NCBI GenBank assembly: GCA_035506535.1
Contig: DATJPE010000044.1
Span: forward strand, 1-55,450
DNA from: Actinomycetes bacterium
Lineage (GTDB): Bacteria > Actinomycetota > Actinomycetes > DATJPE01
Direction of reading: 5' to 3'
Length of the DNA: 55,450 bases
The notes under the pieces are model-generated. The model was not told where the DNA came from. It saw only the letters and a program-made list of their open reading frames with translations, and ran no database searches. The position numbers and the translations under genes were made by a program. Positions 44,068-55,413 of the stretch are shown here, one piece after another; positions within the stretch are counted from its first letter, which is position 1; each line of letters starts with the position of its first letter.

Positions 44068-46647
44068 TCAGGCGAGGACGAGCCCGGCGTTCGTCGGGTC
44101 CACGTCGACGGTGACGACGGAGCCGTCGCTCACCGCGCCGGAGAGCAGTCCGCGGGCCAGCCGGTCTCCGATCTCGGTCTGCACCAGGCGCTTGAGCGGA
44201 CGCGCGCCGTAGACCGGGTCGAAGCCGGCAAGGGCCAGCCACTCGCGGGCCCCTGCAGTGACGCGCAGGGTGAGCCGCCGCTCGGCGAGCCGGGCCGAGA
44301 GCCGGTCCACCTGCAGGTCGACGATGCGGGCCAGCTCGTCGGTGGTCAGCGCGTCGAACACGACGACGTCGTCGAGCCGATTGAGGAACTCCGGCTTGAA
44401 CGTCATGCGTACGACCCCCATGACCGCTTCGCGCTTCTCGGCGGCCGAGAGCGCCTCGTCCACGAGGTAGACCGACCCGAGGTTCGACGTGAGCACCAGG
44501 ATCGCGTTGCGGAAGTCGACGGTTCGGCCCTGGCCGTCGGTGAGGCGCCCGTCGTCGAGCACCTGCAGCAGGATGTCGAAGACCTCGGGGTGCGCCTTCT
44601 CGACCTCGTCCAGGAGGACGACGGTGTAGGGCCTCCGGCGCACCGCCTCGGTGAGCTGGCCGCCCTCCTCGTAGCCGACGTACCCCGGCGGGGCACCGAC
44701 CAGACGGGCAACCGAGTGCTTCTCGGAGTACTCGCTCATGTCGATGCGGACCATCGCCCGCTCATCGTCGAACAGGAAGTCCGCCAGCGCCTTGGCGAGC
44801 TCGGTCTTGCCGACGCCGGTGGGACCGAGGAAGAGGAAGGAGCCGGTCGGCCGGTCGGGGTCGGAGATGCCGGCCCGGGCCCGGCGTACGGCGTCGGAGA
44901 CGGCACGCACCGCAGCGGTCTGCCCGACGAGGCGCCGCCCGATCTCCTCCTCCATGCGCAGCAGCTTGGCGGTCTCGCCCTCGAGGAGGCGGCCCGCGGG
45001 GATACCGGTCCACGCCTCGACGACCTCGGCGATGTCGTCCGGCCCCACCTGCTCCTTGACCATCGGCGCGGTCGCCATCTCGGCGAGCGCCTCCCTCGCC
45101 TCCACGTCGGCGACCTGTCGCTCCAGCGCCGGGATCTCGCCGTAGAACAGCTGCGACGCCCGGGCGAGGTCACCCTCGCGCTGGGCGCGGTCGGCCTCGA
45201 CCCGTAGCCCGTCGAGGCGCTCCTTGAGCTCGCCGAGCCGGTTGAGCCCGGCCTTCTCCTGCTCCCAGCGCGCGGTGAGGGCGGTCAGCTCCTCCTGCCG
45301 GTCGGCGAGCTCCTTGCGCAGGGTCTCCAGTCGGGCCATCGACGCGGGGTCCGACTCGCGCTCGAGGGCCATCTCCTCCATCCGCAGCCGATCGACCGCG
45401 CGACGCAGCTCGTCGATCTCGATGGGGGAGGAGTCGATCTCCATGCGGAGCCGAGACGCCGCCTCGTCGACGAGGTCGAGGGCCTTGTCCGGCAGCTGCC
45501 GGCCCGAGATGAAGCGATCCGAGAGCTGGGCGGCTGCGACGAGGGCGGCGTCGCTGATCGCCACCTTGTGGTGGGCCTCGTAGCGTTCCTTGAGGCCGCG
45601 CAGGATCGCGACGGTGTCCTCGACGCTCGGCTCGCCGACGTACACCTGCTGGAAGCGCCGCTCGAGGGCGGGGTCCTTCTCGATGTGCTCGCGGTACTCA
45701 TCGAGGGTGGTGGCGCCCACCATGCGCAGCTCGCCGCGGGCCAGCATCGGCTTGAGCATGTTGCCGGCGTCCATCGCGGAGTCTCCCACCGCACCGGCCC
45801 CGACGACGGTGTGCAGCTCGTCGATGAAGGTGACGACCTGGCCCTCGCTGCCCTTGATCTCGTCGAGGACGGCCTTGAGCCGCTCCTCGAACTCACCGCG
45901 GTACTTCGCGCCGGCCAGCATCGCGCCCAGGTCGAGGGCGACCAGGCGCTTGCCACGCAACGACTCCGGTACGTCGCCCGCGACGATCCGCTGGGCGAGC
46001 CCCTCGACGACCGCGGTCTTGCCGACGCCCGGCTCGCCGATGAGGACCGGGTTGTTCTTGGTGCGCCGGGCCAGCACCTGGATCACGCGGCGGATCTCGG
46101 CGTCGCGGCCGATGACGGGATCGACCTTGCCCTCGCGGGCCCGCGAGGTCAGGTCGACGCTGTACTTCTCCAGCGCCTGGAAGGTTCCCTCCGGGTCCGC
46201 GCTGGTGACCCTCTGGGCACCGCGGAGACGGTCGAGGGCGTCGGTCAACGCGGCGTCACTGGCGCCGAAGCGGGCCAGCAGGGCGCTGGTGTCCCCCCCG
46301 CTCGCGGCGAGCCCGAGCAGCAGGTGCTCGGTCGAGAGGTAGCTGTCGCCCCGGGCGGCGGCGCGCTCCTGAGCGGTGGCGAGAACCCGCTGCAGCGGGC
46401 CGGACGCCTGCGGTCCGCCGACCGTGGAGCCGGTGGCCCGGGGCAGCCGCGTCACCGCAGCCTCGGCCTCGGCTCGCAGCGCCGCCCGGTCCGCCCCCAC
46501 CGCCTGCAACAGCGCGGCCGGGATGCCGTCCGGCTGGTCCAGCAGCGCGAGCAGCATGTGCGCGGGCTCGAGCTGCGGGTTGCCGTCGCGGACCGCGCGC
46601 TGCTGCGCCGCGGAGATGGCTTCCTGGGAACGGGTGGTCAGGTCCAT
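44068..46647 (-). CDS. clpB: ClpB disaggregase chaperone
   Basis: 859-residue AAA+ hexamer that threads aggregated proteins, working with DnaK. It has the N-terminal Clp repeat domain, AAA-1 with [15 protein letters not shown] and the Walker B of [24 protein letters not shown] (shown in part: [16 protein letters not shown]), the long coiled-coil M domain at about 405-525, and AAA-2 with [19 protein letters not shown]. It is the last gene of the dnaK-hspR block. Between hspR and clpB lies a 65-bp gap with three 13-bp direct repeats. Confidence 0.96.
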   Translation of the reverse strand: MDLTTRSQEAISAAQQRAVRDGNPQLEPAHMLLALLDQPDGIPAALLQAVGADRAALRAEAEAAVTRLPRATGSTVGGPQASGPLQRVLATAQERAAARGDSYLSTEHLLLGLAASGGDTSALLARFGASDAALTDALDRLRGAQRVTSADPEGTFQALEKYSVDLTSRAREGKVDPVIGRDAEIRRVIQVLARRTKNNPVLIGEPGVGKTAVVEGLAQRIVAGDVPESLRGKRLVALDLGAMLAGAKYRGEFEERLKAVLDEIKGSEGQVVTFIDELHTVVGAGAVGDSAMDAGNMLKPMLARGELRMVGATTLDEYREHIEKDPALERRFQQVYVGEPSVEDTVAILRGLKERYEAHHKVAISDAALVAAAQLSDRFISGRQLPDKALDLVDEAASRLRMEIDSSPIEIDELRRAVDRLRMEEMALERESDPASMARLETLRKELADRQEELTALTARWEQEKAGLNRLGELKERLDGLRVEADRAQREGDLARASQLFYGEIPALERQVADVEAREALAEMATAPMVKEQVGPDDIAEVVEAWTGIPAGRLLEGETAKLLRMEEEIGRRLVGQTAAVRAVSDAVRRARAGISDPDRPTGSFLFLGPTGVGKTELAKALADFLFDDERAMVRIDMSEYSEKHSVARLVGAPPGYVGYEEGGQLTEAVRRRPYTVVLLDEVEKAHPEVFDILLQVLDDGRLTDGQGRTVDFRNAILVLTSNLGSVYLVDEALSAAEKREAVMGVVRMTFKPEFLNRLDDVVVFDALTTDELARIVDLQVDRLSARLAERRLTLRVTAGAREWLALAGFDPVYGARPLKRLVQTEIGDRLARGLLSGAVSDGSVVTVDVDPTNAGLVLA

Positions 46648-46668
46648 GAAAGGGGCTTCTTCTTCGTC

Positions 46669-46707
46669 GGTGTGGTCTGTTGGTGTGGTCTGTTGGTGTG
46701 GTCTGTT
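46669..46707. repeat. Three 13-bp tandem repeats before clpB
   Basis: GGTGTGGTCTGTT at 46669-46681, 46682-46694 and 46695-46707, identical, in the hspR-clpB gap. In the mRNA the unit reads AACAGACCACACC. No known regulator site recognised. Confidence 0.85.
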
Positions 46708-46712
46708 GGTGG

Positions 46713-47083
46713 TCAGTCGCTGCTACGTCGCTGCGGGCGCCACACCACGAGGGCTCCGGCGCGCTGGTCGGCCTCCAGGCGCATCAGCCGGCGCTGGAGT
46801 CGCTCGACCTCCTTCTCGAGGGCGAGGACCCGCTTGATCCCCTCCAGGTTGACGCCCTGGTTGGACAGCCGCTGCACCTCTTGGAGCAGCTCGATGTCAC
46901 GCATCGAGTAGAGGCGCTGGCCGGCGCTGGTCCGGCCCGGCGAGACGAGCCCGAGCCGGTCGTACTGCCGCAGCGTCTGCGCGTGCAGACCGCTGATGGC
47001 GGCCGCCACCGAGATGACGTACACGGGCGCGTCCTCGCTGAGCTCGAAGCGCTCGCGGGACGGGCGGGAGTCGCTCATGTCTC

Positions 47084-47087
<4 letters not shown>
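46713..47087 (-). CDS. hspR: HspR, MerR-family heat-shock repressor
   Basis: 124 residues. The MerR-type winged helix reads [30 protein letters not shown], of which [17 protein letters not shown] is the HspR hallmark, then a coiled coil at about 80-110. HspR binds HAIR boxes and represses the dnaK operon, using DnaK as corepressor in studied species. The HAIR site at 50922-50942 shows the loop is intact here. I use the GTG at 47087, which overlaps the dnaJ TGA as GTGA like other junctions here; an ATG at 47078 is the alternative. Confidence 0.93.
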
Positions 47088-48244
<1,157 letters not shown>

Positions 48245-48275
48245 CGGGGTCCCTCCCTCCACACGGCGATGCTGA

Positions 48276-48920
48276 TCAGGGGTGCGCGGTCGGCGGTACG
48301 TCGACCGTCGTCGGCTGCGCCACCACGACGCGGGCCGGACGGACCACACGTCCCGCGTAGCGGTACCCGGGCTGGTAGACCTCGAGGACGGTGGGGACGT
48401 CGACCTCGACCGAGTCGACAGCCGTCAGCGCCTCGTGCAGCGTCGGGTCGAAGGCCTCGCCGGGCTCGGCGAAGCGTTCGAAGCCCAGCTTGGCCACGGT
48501 GAGCTCCAGGGACTCCCCGACGACCCGGAAGGCGCCTTCGAGCTCGCCGTGGTCGCGCGCCCGGCCGATGTCGTCGAGCACCGGCAGCAGCTCGAGGACG
48601 ACACCGGCCACCGCCGACTCACGCACCACGGCCCGATCGCGCTCGACGCGGCGCCGATAGTTCGCGTACTCGGCCGACAGGCGCTGCAGGTCCGCGGTCA
48701 GCTCCGCCAGCTCGTCGCCGACCTCCGCCGCGACCTCCTCCGTCGTCTCCTCCGCGACACCGGCCACGGCGGACGGCGACGGTGCGCCGTCGCCGGATGC
48801 ACTCGGCGGCGCTTGCTCGGCGTTGGGGGACTCGCTCGGAGCCGGCTCGCGCACGGCGTAGGTCTGCGGGTCGATGCGACGCTTGTCCCGGAAGACCGGG
48901 CGCTCCTCGAACTCGCTCAC
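48276..48920 (-). CDS. grpE: GrpE, nucleotide exchange factor of DnaK
   Basis: 214 residues. An acidic, Ser/Pro-rich N-terminus of about 60 residues precedes the long dimerising helix ([22 protein letters not shown], in part [16 protein letters not shown]), the conserved [15 protein letters not shown], and the beta wing near FDPTLHEAL and [19 protein letters not shown]. The GTG start overlaps the dnaK TGA as GTGA, coupling the two. Confidence 0.94.
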   Translation of the reverse strand: MSEFEERPVFRDKRRIDPQTYAVREPAPSESPNAEQAPPSASGDGAPSPSAVAGVAEETTEEVAAEVGDELAELTADLQRLSAEYANYRRRVERDRAVVRESAVAGVVLELLPVLDDIGRARDHGELEGAFRVVGESLELTVAKLGFERFAEPGEAFDPTLHEALTAVDSVEVDVPTVLEVYQPGYRYAGRVVRPARVVVAQPTTVDVPPTAHP

Positions 48921-50773
48921 TGGCTCTCACCGTCGTCGACGATCTCGGCGTCCACGATGTCCTCCTCGTTGGAGGGGTGCGCGGCGCCCGGCGTGCCTTC
49001 GTCCTCGGCGCCGCCGCCCGGCGCGGCCTGCTGGCTCGCCTGGGCGTACATCGCCGTCCCCAGCGCCTGGCTGGCCGTCGCGACCTTCTCGGTGGCCTGA
49101 CGGATGGCGTCGACGTCCTCGCCCTGCAGGGCCTTCTTGAGGTCCGCCAACGGTTCGTCGACGTTGGCCTTCGCCTCGGCCGGGACCTTGTCGGCGTTGT
49201 CGGCCAGGAACTTCTCGGTCTGGTAGACCAGCTGCTCGGCGGTGTTGCGGGTCTCCGCCTCGACGCGGCGCTTGTGGTCCTCCTCCGCGTACTGCTCGGC
49301 CTCGCGCATCATCCGCTCGATGTCGTCCTTCGGCAGCGCGGAGCCGCCGGTGATGGTCATCGACTGCTGCTTGCCGGTGCCGAGGTCCTTGGCCGAGACG
49401 TTGACGATGCCGTTCGCGTCGATGTCGAAGGTGACCTCGATCTGGGGGACACCGCGCGGTGCGGGCGGCAGGCCGGTCAGCTCGAACATGCCGAGCTTCT
49501 TGTTGTACGCGGCCATCTCGCGCTCGCCCTGGTAGACCTGGATCTGCACCGACGGCTGGTTGTCGTCCGCCGTGGTGAAGATCTCCGACCGCTTGGTCGG
49601 GATGGTGGTGTTGCGCTCGATGAGCTTGGTCATGATGCCGCCCTTGGTCTCGATGCCGAGGGACAGCGGAGTGACGTCGAGGAGCAGGACGTCCTTGACC
49701 TCGCCCTTGAGCACGCCGGCCTGAAGGGCGGCACCGACGGCGACGACCTCGTCGGGGTTGACACCCTTGTTGGGCTCCTTGCCGCCGGTGAGCTCGCGCA
49801 CGAGGTCGGTCACGGCGGGCATGCGAGTGGATCCGCCGACGAGCACGACGTGGTCGATCTGGGCGAGGGAGATCCCGGCGTCCTTGATGACGTTGGCGAA
49901 GGGCGTACGGCAGCGGTCGAGCAGGTCCTGGGTCATCTGCTGGAACTGCGCGCGGGTGAGCTTCTCGTCGAGGTGGAGCGGACCCTCGGCGCTGGCCGTG
50001 ATGTAGGGGAGGTTGATCGTCGTCTCCGAGGAGGACGACAGCTCGATCTTGGCCTTCTCCGCCGACTCGCGAAGCCGCTGGAGGGCCATCTTGTCCTTGG
50101 ACAAGTCGATGCCGTGCCCGTTCTGGAAGGCCTTGACGAGGTGGTCGACGACGCGCTGGTCCCAGTCGTCACCGCCGAGGTGGTTGTCGCCGGAGGTGGC
50201 CTTGACCTCGATGACGCCGTCCCCGATCTCGAGCAGGGACACGTCGAAGGTCCCGCCGCCGAGGTCGAAGACCAGGATCGTCTGCTCCTTGTCCGCCTTG
50301 TCCAGGCCGTAGGCCAGGGCCGCGGCGGTGGGCTCGTTGATGATGCGCAGGACGTTCAGCCCGGCGATCTCGCCGGCCTCCTTGGTGGCCTGGCGCTGGG
50401 CGTCGTTGAAGTACGCCGGCACGGTGATCACCGCATCGGTCACGCCCTCACCCAGGTAGGCCTCCGCGTCGCGCTTGAGCTTCTGCAGGACGAAGGCGCT
50501 GATCTGCTGCGGGGTGAAGGTCTTCCCGTCGATCTCCGCGGTCCACGTCGTGCCCATGTGGCGCTTGACGGAGCGGATGGTGCGCTCGACGTTGGTCACC
50601 GCCTGGCGCTTGGCGACCTCGCCGACCAGGACCTCGCCGGTCTTGGCGAAGGCCACCACGGACGGGGTGGTACGGGACCCCTCGGCGTTGGCGATGACGG
50701 TGGGCTCGCCGCCCTCGAGGACGGAGACGACCGAGTTCGTCGTCCCAAGGTCGATACCGACGGCACGGGCCAT
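48917..50773 (-). CDS. dnaK: DnaK (Hsp70) chaperone
   Basis: 618 residues. Actin-like ATPase motifs: [10 protein letters not shown] near residue 7, [40 protein letters not shown] and [11 protein letters not shown]. The peptide-binding domain begins after [13 protein letters not shown], and the C-terminus ends in an acidic [13 protein letters not shown]. The ATG at 50773 has AAGGAG about 12 nt upstream. Transcription is from the promoter at 50888-50917 under the HAIR operator, with a leader of about 108 nt carrying four palindromes. Confidence 0.97.
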   Translation of the reverse strand: MARAVGIDLGTTNSVVSVLEGGEPTVIANAEGSRTTPSVVAFAKTGEVLVGEVAKRQAVTNVERTIRSVKRHMGTTWTAEIDGKTFTPQQISAFVLQKLKRDAEAYLGEGVTDAVITVPAYFNDAQRQATKEAGEIAGLNVLRIINEPTAAALAYGLDKADKEQTILVFDLGGGTFDVSLLEIGDGVIEVKATSGDNHLGGDDWDQRVVDHLVKAFQNGHGIDLSKDKMALQRLRESAEKAKIELSSSSETTINLPYITASAEGPLHLDEKLTRAQFQQMTQDLLDRCRTPFANVIKDAGISLAQIDHVVLVGGSTRMPAVTDLVRELTGGKEPNKGVNPDEVVAVGAALQAGVLKGEVKDVLLLDVTPLSLGIETKGGIMTKLIERNTTIPTKRSEIFTTADDNQPSVQIQVYQGEREMAAYNKKLGMFELTGLPPAPRGVPQIEVTFDIDANGIVNVSAKDLGTGKQQSMTITGGSALPKDDIERMMREAEQYAEEDHKRRVEAETRNTAEQLVYQTEKFLADNADKVPAEAKANVDEPLADLKKALQGEDVDAIRQATEKVATASQALGTAMYAQASQQAAPGGGAEDEGTPGAAHPSNEEDIVDAEIVDDGESQ

Positions 50774-50817
50774 GGAAGTGCTCTCCTTGCGATGGATGGT
50801 CAGGTGGGTGGGTTGGG

Positions 50818-50860
50818 GGTCAGATCTGGGTCAGATCTGGTCAGATCCGGGTCAGATCTG
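50818..50860. repeat. Four CAGATCTG-type palindromes in the dnaK leader
   Basis: CAGATCTG at 50821, 50832 and 50853 and CAGATCCG at 50842, each preceded by GGT, with start-to-start steps of 11, 10 and 11 bp, one DNA turn. They lie downstream of the predicted dnaK start site. Confidence 0.85.
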
Positions 50861-50887
50861 GACGTTTCGGCCGGTTCACTGCGTTCC

Positions 50888-50917
50888 ACTATGCCAACGC
50901 GAGCCTAGTCGCGTCAA
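50888..50917 (-). promoter_or_regulatory. Predicted dnaK operon promoter
   Basis: TTGACG (50912-50917) and CATAGT (50888-50893) on the minus strand, 18 bp apart, a good housekeeping-type promoter. Start would be near 50881. Confidence 0.7.
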
Positions 50918-50921
50918 TTCC

Positions 50922-50942
50922 CTTGAGTCGAGTCGGCTCAAG
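50922..50942. promoter_or_regulatory. HAIR operator for HspR
   Basis: CTTGAGT-N7-GCTCAAG, one base from the consensus CTTGAGT-N7-ACTCAAG. It ends 4 bp upstream of the dnaK -35, so bound HspR would block polymerase. Confidence 0.9.
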
Positions 50943-51050
50943 GGAGGCCCAGCGGTGGCCGGGGCCGGGCCTGCCTGCCCCCGTCCCCCGGGCCACTGCG
51001 ACTCGTCTGGCGTCGTTGTTACCGGTGAGTAGCATCGCGGCCCGGATCGG

Positions 51051-51056
51051 TAGGGT
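51051..51056 (+). promoter_or_regulatory. Candidate -10 box (TAGGGT) of the EtfD-like gene, leaderless
   Basis: TAGGGT ends 8 nt before the GTG at 51065, about 110 bp from the HAIR box of the divergent dnaK operon. Confidence 0.45.
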
Positions 51057-51064
51057 TCGCTGTT

Positions 51065-53179
51065 GTGAACGCCCTCGCGACCGGCATCGCCCTGCTCGTC
51101 ACGGTGGTCGCCCTCGCCGTCGCCGCCCGGCGCCTGCACTGGCTCTACCGGCTGATCCACTCGGGCCAGCCGTTGACCGGGCGGGACGTCGACGCAGGGG
51201 CGGTGACCCAGACCGAGGTCCAGGAGGTCGTCGGCCAGCGCCGCCTGCTGGCGTGGACCGTGCCGGGGCTGGCCCACGCGTTCGTGTTCTGGGGCTTCCT
51301 CGTGCTGGGGCTGACGATCGTGGAGGCGTACGGCGCGATCATCGACCGCAACTTCTCGATCCCCGTGCTCGACGGCTGGGCCTGGATCCCTTTCGTCGAG
51401 GACCTGTTCGCGGTCGCGGTCCTGCTCGGCGTCGCCGTCTTCGCGATCATCCGGCTGCGCAGCAGCCCGCGACGGTTGGGGCGAAGGTCCCGCTTCTACG
51501 GCTCGCACCTGGGTGCGGCGTGGCTCGTCCTGTTCATGATCTTCAACGTCATCTGGACGCTGCTGCTCTACCGCGGCGCGCAGATCGAACGTGGTGACTT
51601 CCCCTACCCGTCGCAGTGGGCCTTCGCCTCGAACTGGGTCGCCGACCTGCTCGGCCCGCTCACGACGGGCAGCGATGACCTGCGGGTGGAGACCGTCGGT
51701 CTGCTGCTCCAGATCATCGTGATCATGGCCTTCCTGGTCATCGTCGTGTACTCCAAGCACCTGCACATCGCGTTCGCGCCGTTCAACGTCGCGTACAAGC
51801 GCCGGCCGGACGCCCTCGGGCCGCTCCTGCCGATGGCCTCGGGGGACCACCTCATCGACTTCGAGGACCCCAAGGACGACGACGTCTTCGGCCGCGGGGC
51901 GATCGAGGACTTCACCTGGAAGGGCCTGCTCGACTTCTCCACCTGCACCGAGTGCGGCCGCTGCCAGTCCCAGTGCCCGGCGTGGAACACCGACAAGCCG
52001 CTGAGCCCGAAGCTGCTGGTGATGGGCCTGCGCGACCACGCGTTCGGGAAGGCCCCGTACGTCCTCGCGGCGGAGGAGGCCAGGGGCGGGCTGCCGGAGG
52101 ACGTACGCGCCGAGGCGGAGCGGCCGCTCGTCGGCACCGCCGAGGAGCACGGGGTGGTCGATCCCGACGTGCTGTGGTCGTGCACGTCGTGCGGCGCGTG
52201 CGTGCAGCAGTGCCCCGTCGACATCGAGCACGTCGACCACATCATGGACATGCGCCGCTACCAGGTGCTCGTGGAGTCGCAGTTCCCCGGCGAGCTGGGG
52301 GGCCTGTTCAAGAACCTCGAGACCAAGGCCAACCCCTGGGGGATGAACGCCGCCGTCCGCAACGCCTGGATCGGCGAGGTGGACTTCCCGGTGCGCGTCG
52401 TGGGCGAGGACGGCGGCGAGACCATCCCGGACGACGTGGAGTGGCTGCTCTGGGTGGGCTGCGCCGGGGCCTTCGACGACCGCGCCAAGCGCACCGTCAA
52501 GGCCGTGGCGGAGCTGTTGCACATCGCCGGGGTGCCCTACGTCGTCCTCGGCGACGGCGAGTCGTGCACCGGCGACCCCGCCCGGCGCTCCGGGAACGAG
52601 TTCCTCTTCCAGATGCTCGCACAGGCCAACGTCGAGGTGCTCAACGGCATCGGCGCGAAGAAGATCGTGACCACCTGCCCGCACTGCCTGAACACCCTGG
52701 GACGCGAGTACCCGCAGCTGGGCGGTCGGTACGAGGTGGTCCACCACACCCAGCTGCTCAACCGGCTCGTCCGGGAGGGGCGCCTCACACCGGTCGCCCC
52801 GGTGGAGGAGAAGACGGTCTACCACGACCCGTGCTACCTCGGCCGGCACAACAAGGTCTACCAGCCCCCGCGCGACCTGCTGGCGTCGGTGCCCGGCCTC
52901 CAGCTCGCCGAGGCGCCCCGCCACCGAGAACGCTCGTTCTGCTGCGGCGCCGGCGGAGCGAGGATGTGGATGGAGGAGCGGATCGGCAAGCGGGTGAACG
53001 AGACCCGTACCGATGAACTGCTCGGAACCGGGGCGGCGACGGTGGCGACGGGCTGCCCGTTCTGCCGGGTGATGATCAGCGACGGCGTGACCAAGCTGCA
53101 GGCGGCCGGCGGCGCCGCCGGGGTCGAGGTCAACGACATCGCCCAGCTCCTCCTCCGCGCCGTCCAGTCCCCGACCTGA
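51065..53179 (+). CDS. Membrane Fe-S oxidoreductase, EtfD-like (heterodisulfide reductase family)
   Basis: 704 residues. The N-terminal 250 have five to six membrane helices with His residues suited to haem (HWLYRLIHSG, HAFVFWGFL, YGSHLGAAWLVLFM). Then come two 4Fe-4S motifs, CTECGRCQSQCP and CTSCGACVQQCP, and two CCG-type domains ending in DPCYLGRHN and FCCGAGGARMW. This is the HdrDE-like fusion seen in mycobacterial EtfD (Rv0338c, by recall), which passes electrons from electron-transfer flavoprotein in fatty acid oxidation to the quinone pool. It is likewise near the dnaK operon in that genome. No etfAB lies in the window. Confidence 0.85.
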   Translation: MNALATGIALLVTVVALAVAARRLHWLYRLIHSGQPLTGRDVDAGAVTQTEVQEVVGQRRLLAWTVPGLAHAFVFWGFLVLGLTIVEAYGAIIDRNFSIPVLDGWAWIPFVEDLFAVAVLLGVAVFAIIRLRSSPRRLGRRSRFYGSHLGAAWLVLFMIFNVIWTLLLYRGAQIERGDFPYPSQWAFASNWVADLLGPLTTGSDDLRVETVGLLLQIIVIMAFLVIVVYSKHLHIAFAPFNVAYKRRPDALGPLLPMASGDHLIDFEDPKDDDVFGRGAIEDFTWKGLLDFSTCTECGRCQSQCPAWNTDKPLSPKLLVMGLRDHAFGKAPYVLAAEEARGGLPEDVRAEAERPLVGTAEEHGVVDPDVLWSCTSCGACVQQCPVDIEHVDHIMDMRRYQVLVESQFPGELGGLFKNLETKANPWGMNAAVRNAWIGEVDFPVRVVGEDGGETIPDDVEWLLWVGCAGAFDDRAKRTVKAVAELLHIAGVPYVVLGDGESCTGDPARRSGNEFLFQMLAQANVEVLNGIGAKKIVTTCPHCLNTLGREYPQLGGRYEVVHHTQLLNRLVREGRLTPVAPVEEKTVYHDPCYLGRHNKVYQPPRDLLASVPGLQLAEAPRHRERSFCCGAGGARMWMEERIGKRVNETRTDELLGTGAATVATGCPFCRVMISDGVTKLQAAGGAAGVEVNDIAQLLLRAVQSPT

Positions 53180-53210
53180 CCCCCTCTCCTCCTTCCGATG
53201 TCCGATCTCT

Positions 53211-53265
53211 CCGAATGAACGCGGCGTTCCTCCAATAGGTCCGCAGGAACGCCGCGTTCATTCGG
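53211..53265. repeat. Palindromic repeat, copy C of the AATGAACGCGGCGTT family
   Basis: Perfect 20-bp arms (53211-53230 and 53246-53265), CCGAATGAACGCGGCGTTCC and complement, with a 15-nt loop TCCAATAGGTCCGCA. It begins 31 bp after the EtfD-like stop. Confidence 0.9.
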
Positions 53266-53490
53266 AATAGCCGGGGGGGCGGTGGGGTCGGTTCACGGCG
53301 CTGTCGGCGAGTGACGGTTGGGCACTTCGGGGTGACTGAGTACGCCGAGCGGGTGACAGAAGGCCCGGGTGGCTGGTGGAGGCGGCGGCGAACCTCCACA
53401 GTTCGTGGCGAAGGGATCACCGTCCGCACTCGGGAGGCGGTGACCCGACGCCTCGGCAGACCGCCGGGGCGACAGGGGGGGATACCTGTC
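53266..53490 (+). other. Gene-free leader upstream of the subtilase
   Basis: Part of the 311-bp gap 53180-53490. No gene is seen. At its end a GACAGG...CCTGTC hairpin (53471-53490) encloses the G-rich ribosome site of the subtilase. No known riboswitch class was recognised. Confidence 0.4.
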
Positions 53491-55323
53491 ATGGGAATGG
53501 ACCACGTGGAGTCGGAGGGCCGCGGCCCCGGCGCCAGCTGGATCGCGCGGCGCGCCCGCCGCGCCCGACGATCGGTCGCGGGCGACGCGGCTCGGCGCTC
53601 GCTCACGGTGACCGCGGCGCTTGCCCTGGCACTCGGCGCGGGTGCGGCCGTGGGGCCCGCCGCACACGCGTCGGTGCCGGCCGCGCCGCACCAGGCGGCA
53701 GAGCCGGCAGCGCCGCGCCAGGCGGCAGAGAAGGCCTACCTCGTCCGCGCCGACGCCGGGCACCTGCCCGCCGTGCTACGCGAGCTGCGGGCCAGCCACC
53801 TCACGGTGACGCGCACGCTGGGCGTCGTCGACGAGGCGGTGGTCCGCGTACCCGCCGGGACCGCCGCCCGGCTGGCCGGCTGGCCCCACGTGGCCGAGGT
53901 CACCCCGGACGGCTCGGTCAGCGTCGAGAGCGACAGCTACGACCAGACGAGCGACCCGAACTCCGCGTACAGCATCGCGGACAGCCTGAACGTCGACGCG
54001 GGCTGGGCCAAGGGAGCCACCGGCAAGGGGGTCACCGTCGCCCTGATCGACACCGGCGTCACGCCCGTGAACTCACTGGCCGGGACGACGATCATCAACG
54101 GGCCGGACCTGTCCTTCGACAGCCAGAACGACAACACTCGCTACCTGGACCTCAACGGCCACGGGACCTTCATGGCCGGCCTCATCGCGGCCGACCCGGC
54201 ATCCGGTGACCCCACGAGCGACTACCAGGGCATGGCGCCCGCCGCCCGGCTGGTCAACGTCAAGGTCGGCGACGCGTTGGGTCGCGCGGACGTCTCGCAG
54301 GTCATCGCCGGCATCGACTGGGTGGTCGAGCACAAGTCGGACCTCAACATCCGGGTCCTGAACCTGTCCTTCGGGACCGACTCGACCCAGTCCTACCAGC
54401 TCGACCCGCTGGCGCACGCGGCCGAGGTCGCCTGGCGCAAGGGCATCGTCGTGGTCGCCTCAGCTGGAAACGGCGGGGGGACCAAACTGACGATGCCGGC
54501 CGCCGACCCGTACCTCATCGCCGTCGGCGCGCTGAACGGCCACACGAAGGGATCGGCCGCGGCCGACGTCCTGGCCTCGTTCAGCGCCCAGGGCGGCAGC
54601 CGGCGCAAGGTGGACCTGGACGTTCCCGGCGTCCACGTCCAGGGGATCCGTGTCCCGGGGTCCTACGTCAGCGACCAGCTCGGGCCGAACGGCGGGATCA
54701 ACGACCAGTACATCCGCGGCAGCGGCACGTCGGAGTCCGCCGCGATCGTCTCCGGGATGGTCGCGGACCTGCTGAGCGCCAGGCCCGGCCTGACGCCCAA
54801 TCAGGTCAAGGCGATCCTCGTCGGAACCGGCGGAAACGTCCTGAACACCCAGGGCGTCGTCCCCGACCTCGCCGCCGCGCTCGCGGCCCCGGCCCCGTCG
54901 TCGTGGTCGTCGGCGCAGTGGTTCACCCGCTCGACGGGCACCGGCTCGATCGAGGCGTCGCGAGGCAGCTACCACGTCAGCGACGGCACCAGCACGCTGA
55001 GCGGCGAGCAGGACATCTTCGGCAACCCGATCGACACCTCGGCCCTGTCCAACGCCGAGGAGCAGGTCAACGCCTGGCAGGGCGGGGTGTGGAACGGCGC
55101 TTCGTGGGCCGGCGCCTCGTGGGCGGGCGCGAGCTGGGCCAGCGTCACCTGGTCCGGCAACGACTGGGCCGGTGCGTCGTGGGCCGGCGCCTCCTGGGCC
55201 GGCGCGAGCTGGGCGGGGGCGTCGTGGACCGGCGCGAGCTGGGCCGGCGCCTCCTGGGCGGGTGCGTCGTGGGCCGGCGCCTCATGGGCCGGCGCCGGCT
55301 GGGCCAGCGAGGACTACTCGTGA
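53491..55323 (+). CDS. Secreted S8 subtilisin-like protease with Trp-rich repeat tail
   Basis: 610 residues. An Arg-rich signal peptide (about 1-60) precedes an I9-like propeptide ([16 protein letters not shown] to about residue 150). The catalytic triad is D187 (ALIDTGV), H224 (NGHGTFMAG) and S414 ([13 protein letters not shown]), with the oxyanion Asn in SAGNGG. The final 75 residues are about 14 five-residue units ending in Trp, mostly AGASW, a surface-type tail of unknown role. The ATG at 53491 has a GGGGGGA ribosome site within a hairpin loop. A 16-codon ORF overlaps its stop. Confidence 0.9.
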   Translation: MGMDHVESEGRGPGASWIARRARRARRSVAGDAARRSLTVTAALALALGAGAAVGPAAHASVPAAPHQAAEPAAPRQAAEKAYLVRADAGHLPAVLRELRASHLTVTRTLGVVDEAVVRVPAGTAARLAGWPHVAEVTPDGSVSVESDSYDQTSDPNSAYSIADSLNVDAGWAKGATGKGVTVALIDTGVTPVNSLAGTTIINGPDLSFDSQNDNTRYLDLNGHGTFMAGLIAADPASGDPTSDYQGMAPAARLVNVKVGDALGRADVSQVIAGIDWVVEHKSDLNIRVLNLSFGTDSTQSYQLDPLAHAAEVAWRKGIVVVASAGNGGGTKLTMPAADPYLIAVGALNGHTKGSAAADVLASFSAQGGSRRKVDLDVPGVHVQGIRVPGSYVSDQLGPNGGINDQYIRGSGTSESAAIVSGMVADLLSARPGLTPNQVKAILVGTGGNVLNTQGVVPDLAAALAAPAPSSWSSAQWFTRSTGTGSIEASRGSYHVSDGTSTLSGEQDIFGNPIDTSALSNAEEQVNAWQGGVWNGASWAGASWAGASWASVTWSGNDWAGASWAGASWAGASWAGASWTGASWAGASWAGASWAGASWAGAGWASEDYS

Positions 55324-55370
55324 GCCCGCGCGAGGAGGAGGTCGGCATGGCCGGGGCCTCCTGGATCTGA
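55320..55370 (+). CDS. Possible 16-codon ORF coupled to the subtilase
   Basis: [16 protein letters not shown] starts with a GTG overlapping the subtilase TGA as GTGA. Its end AGASW matches the protease's repeat unit. It may be a remnant of a longer repeat tail cut off by a frameshift. An internal ATG (55347) with GAGGAGGAGG upstream would give MAGASWI. Confidence 0.3.
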   Translation: MSPREEEVGMAGASWI

Positions 55371-55413
55371 CCGGGTCCACCCACGCGCGGACGTGGGGGA
55401 CACCCGGGAAGGG

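Noticed and set aside
53266-53490. Riboswitch (for example c-di-AMP type) before the secreted protease
   Set aside because: I could not match the conserved core of any class I know; only a G-rich leader and small hairpins are visible.
53311-53490. Earlier start for the subtilase
   Set aside because: The extra residues are low-complexity basic text before a normal signal peptide, and the best ribosome site precedes 53491.
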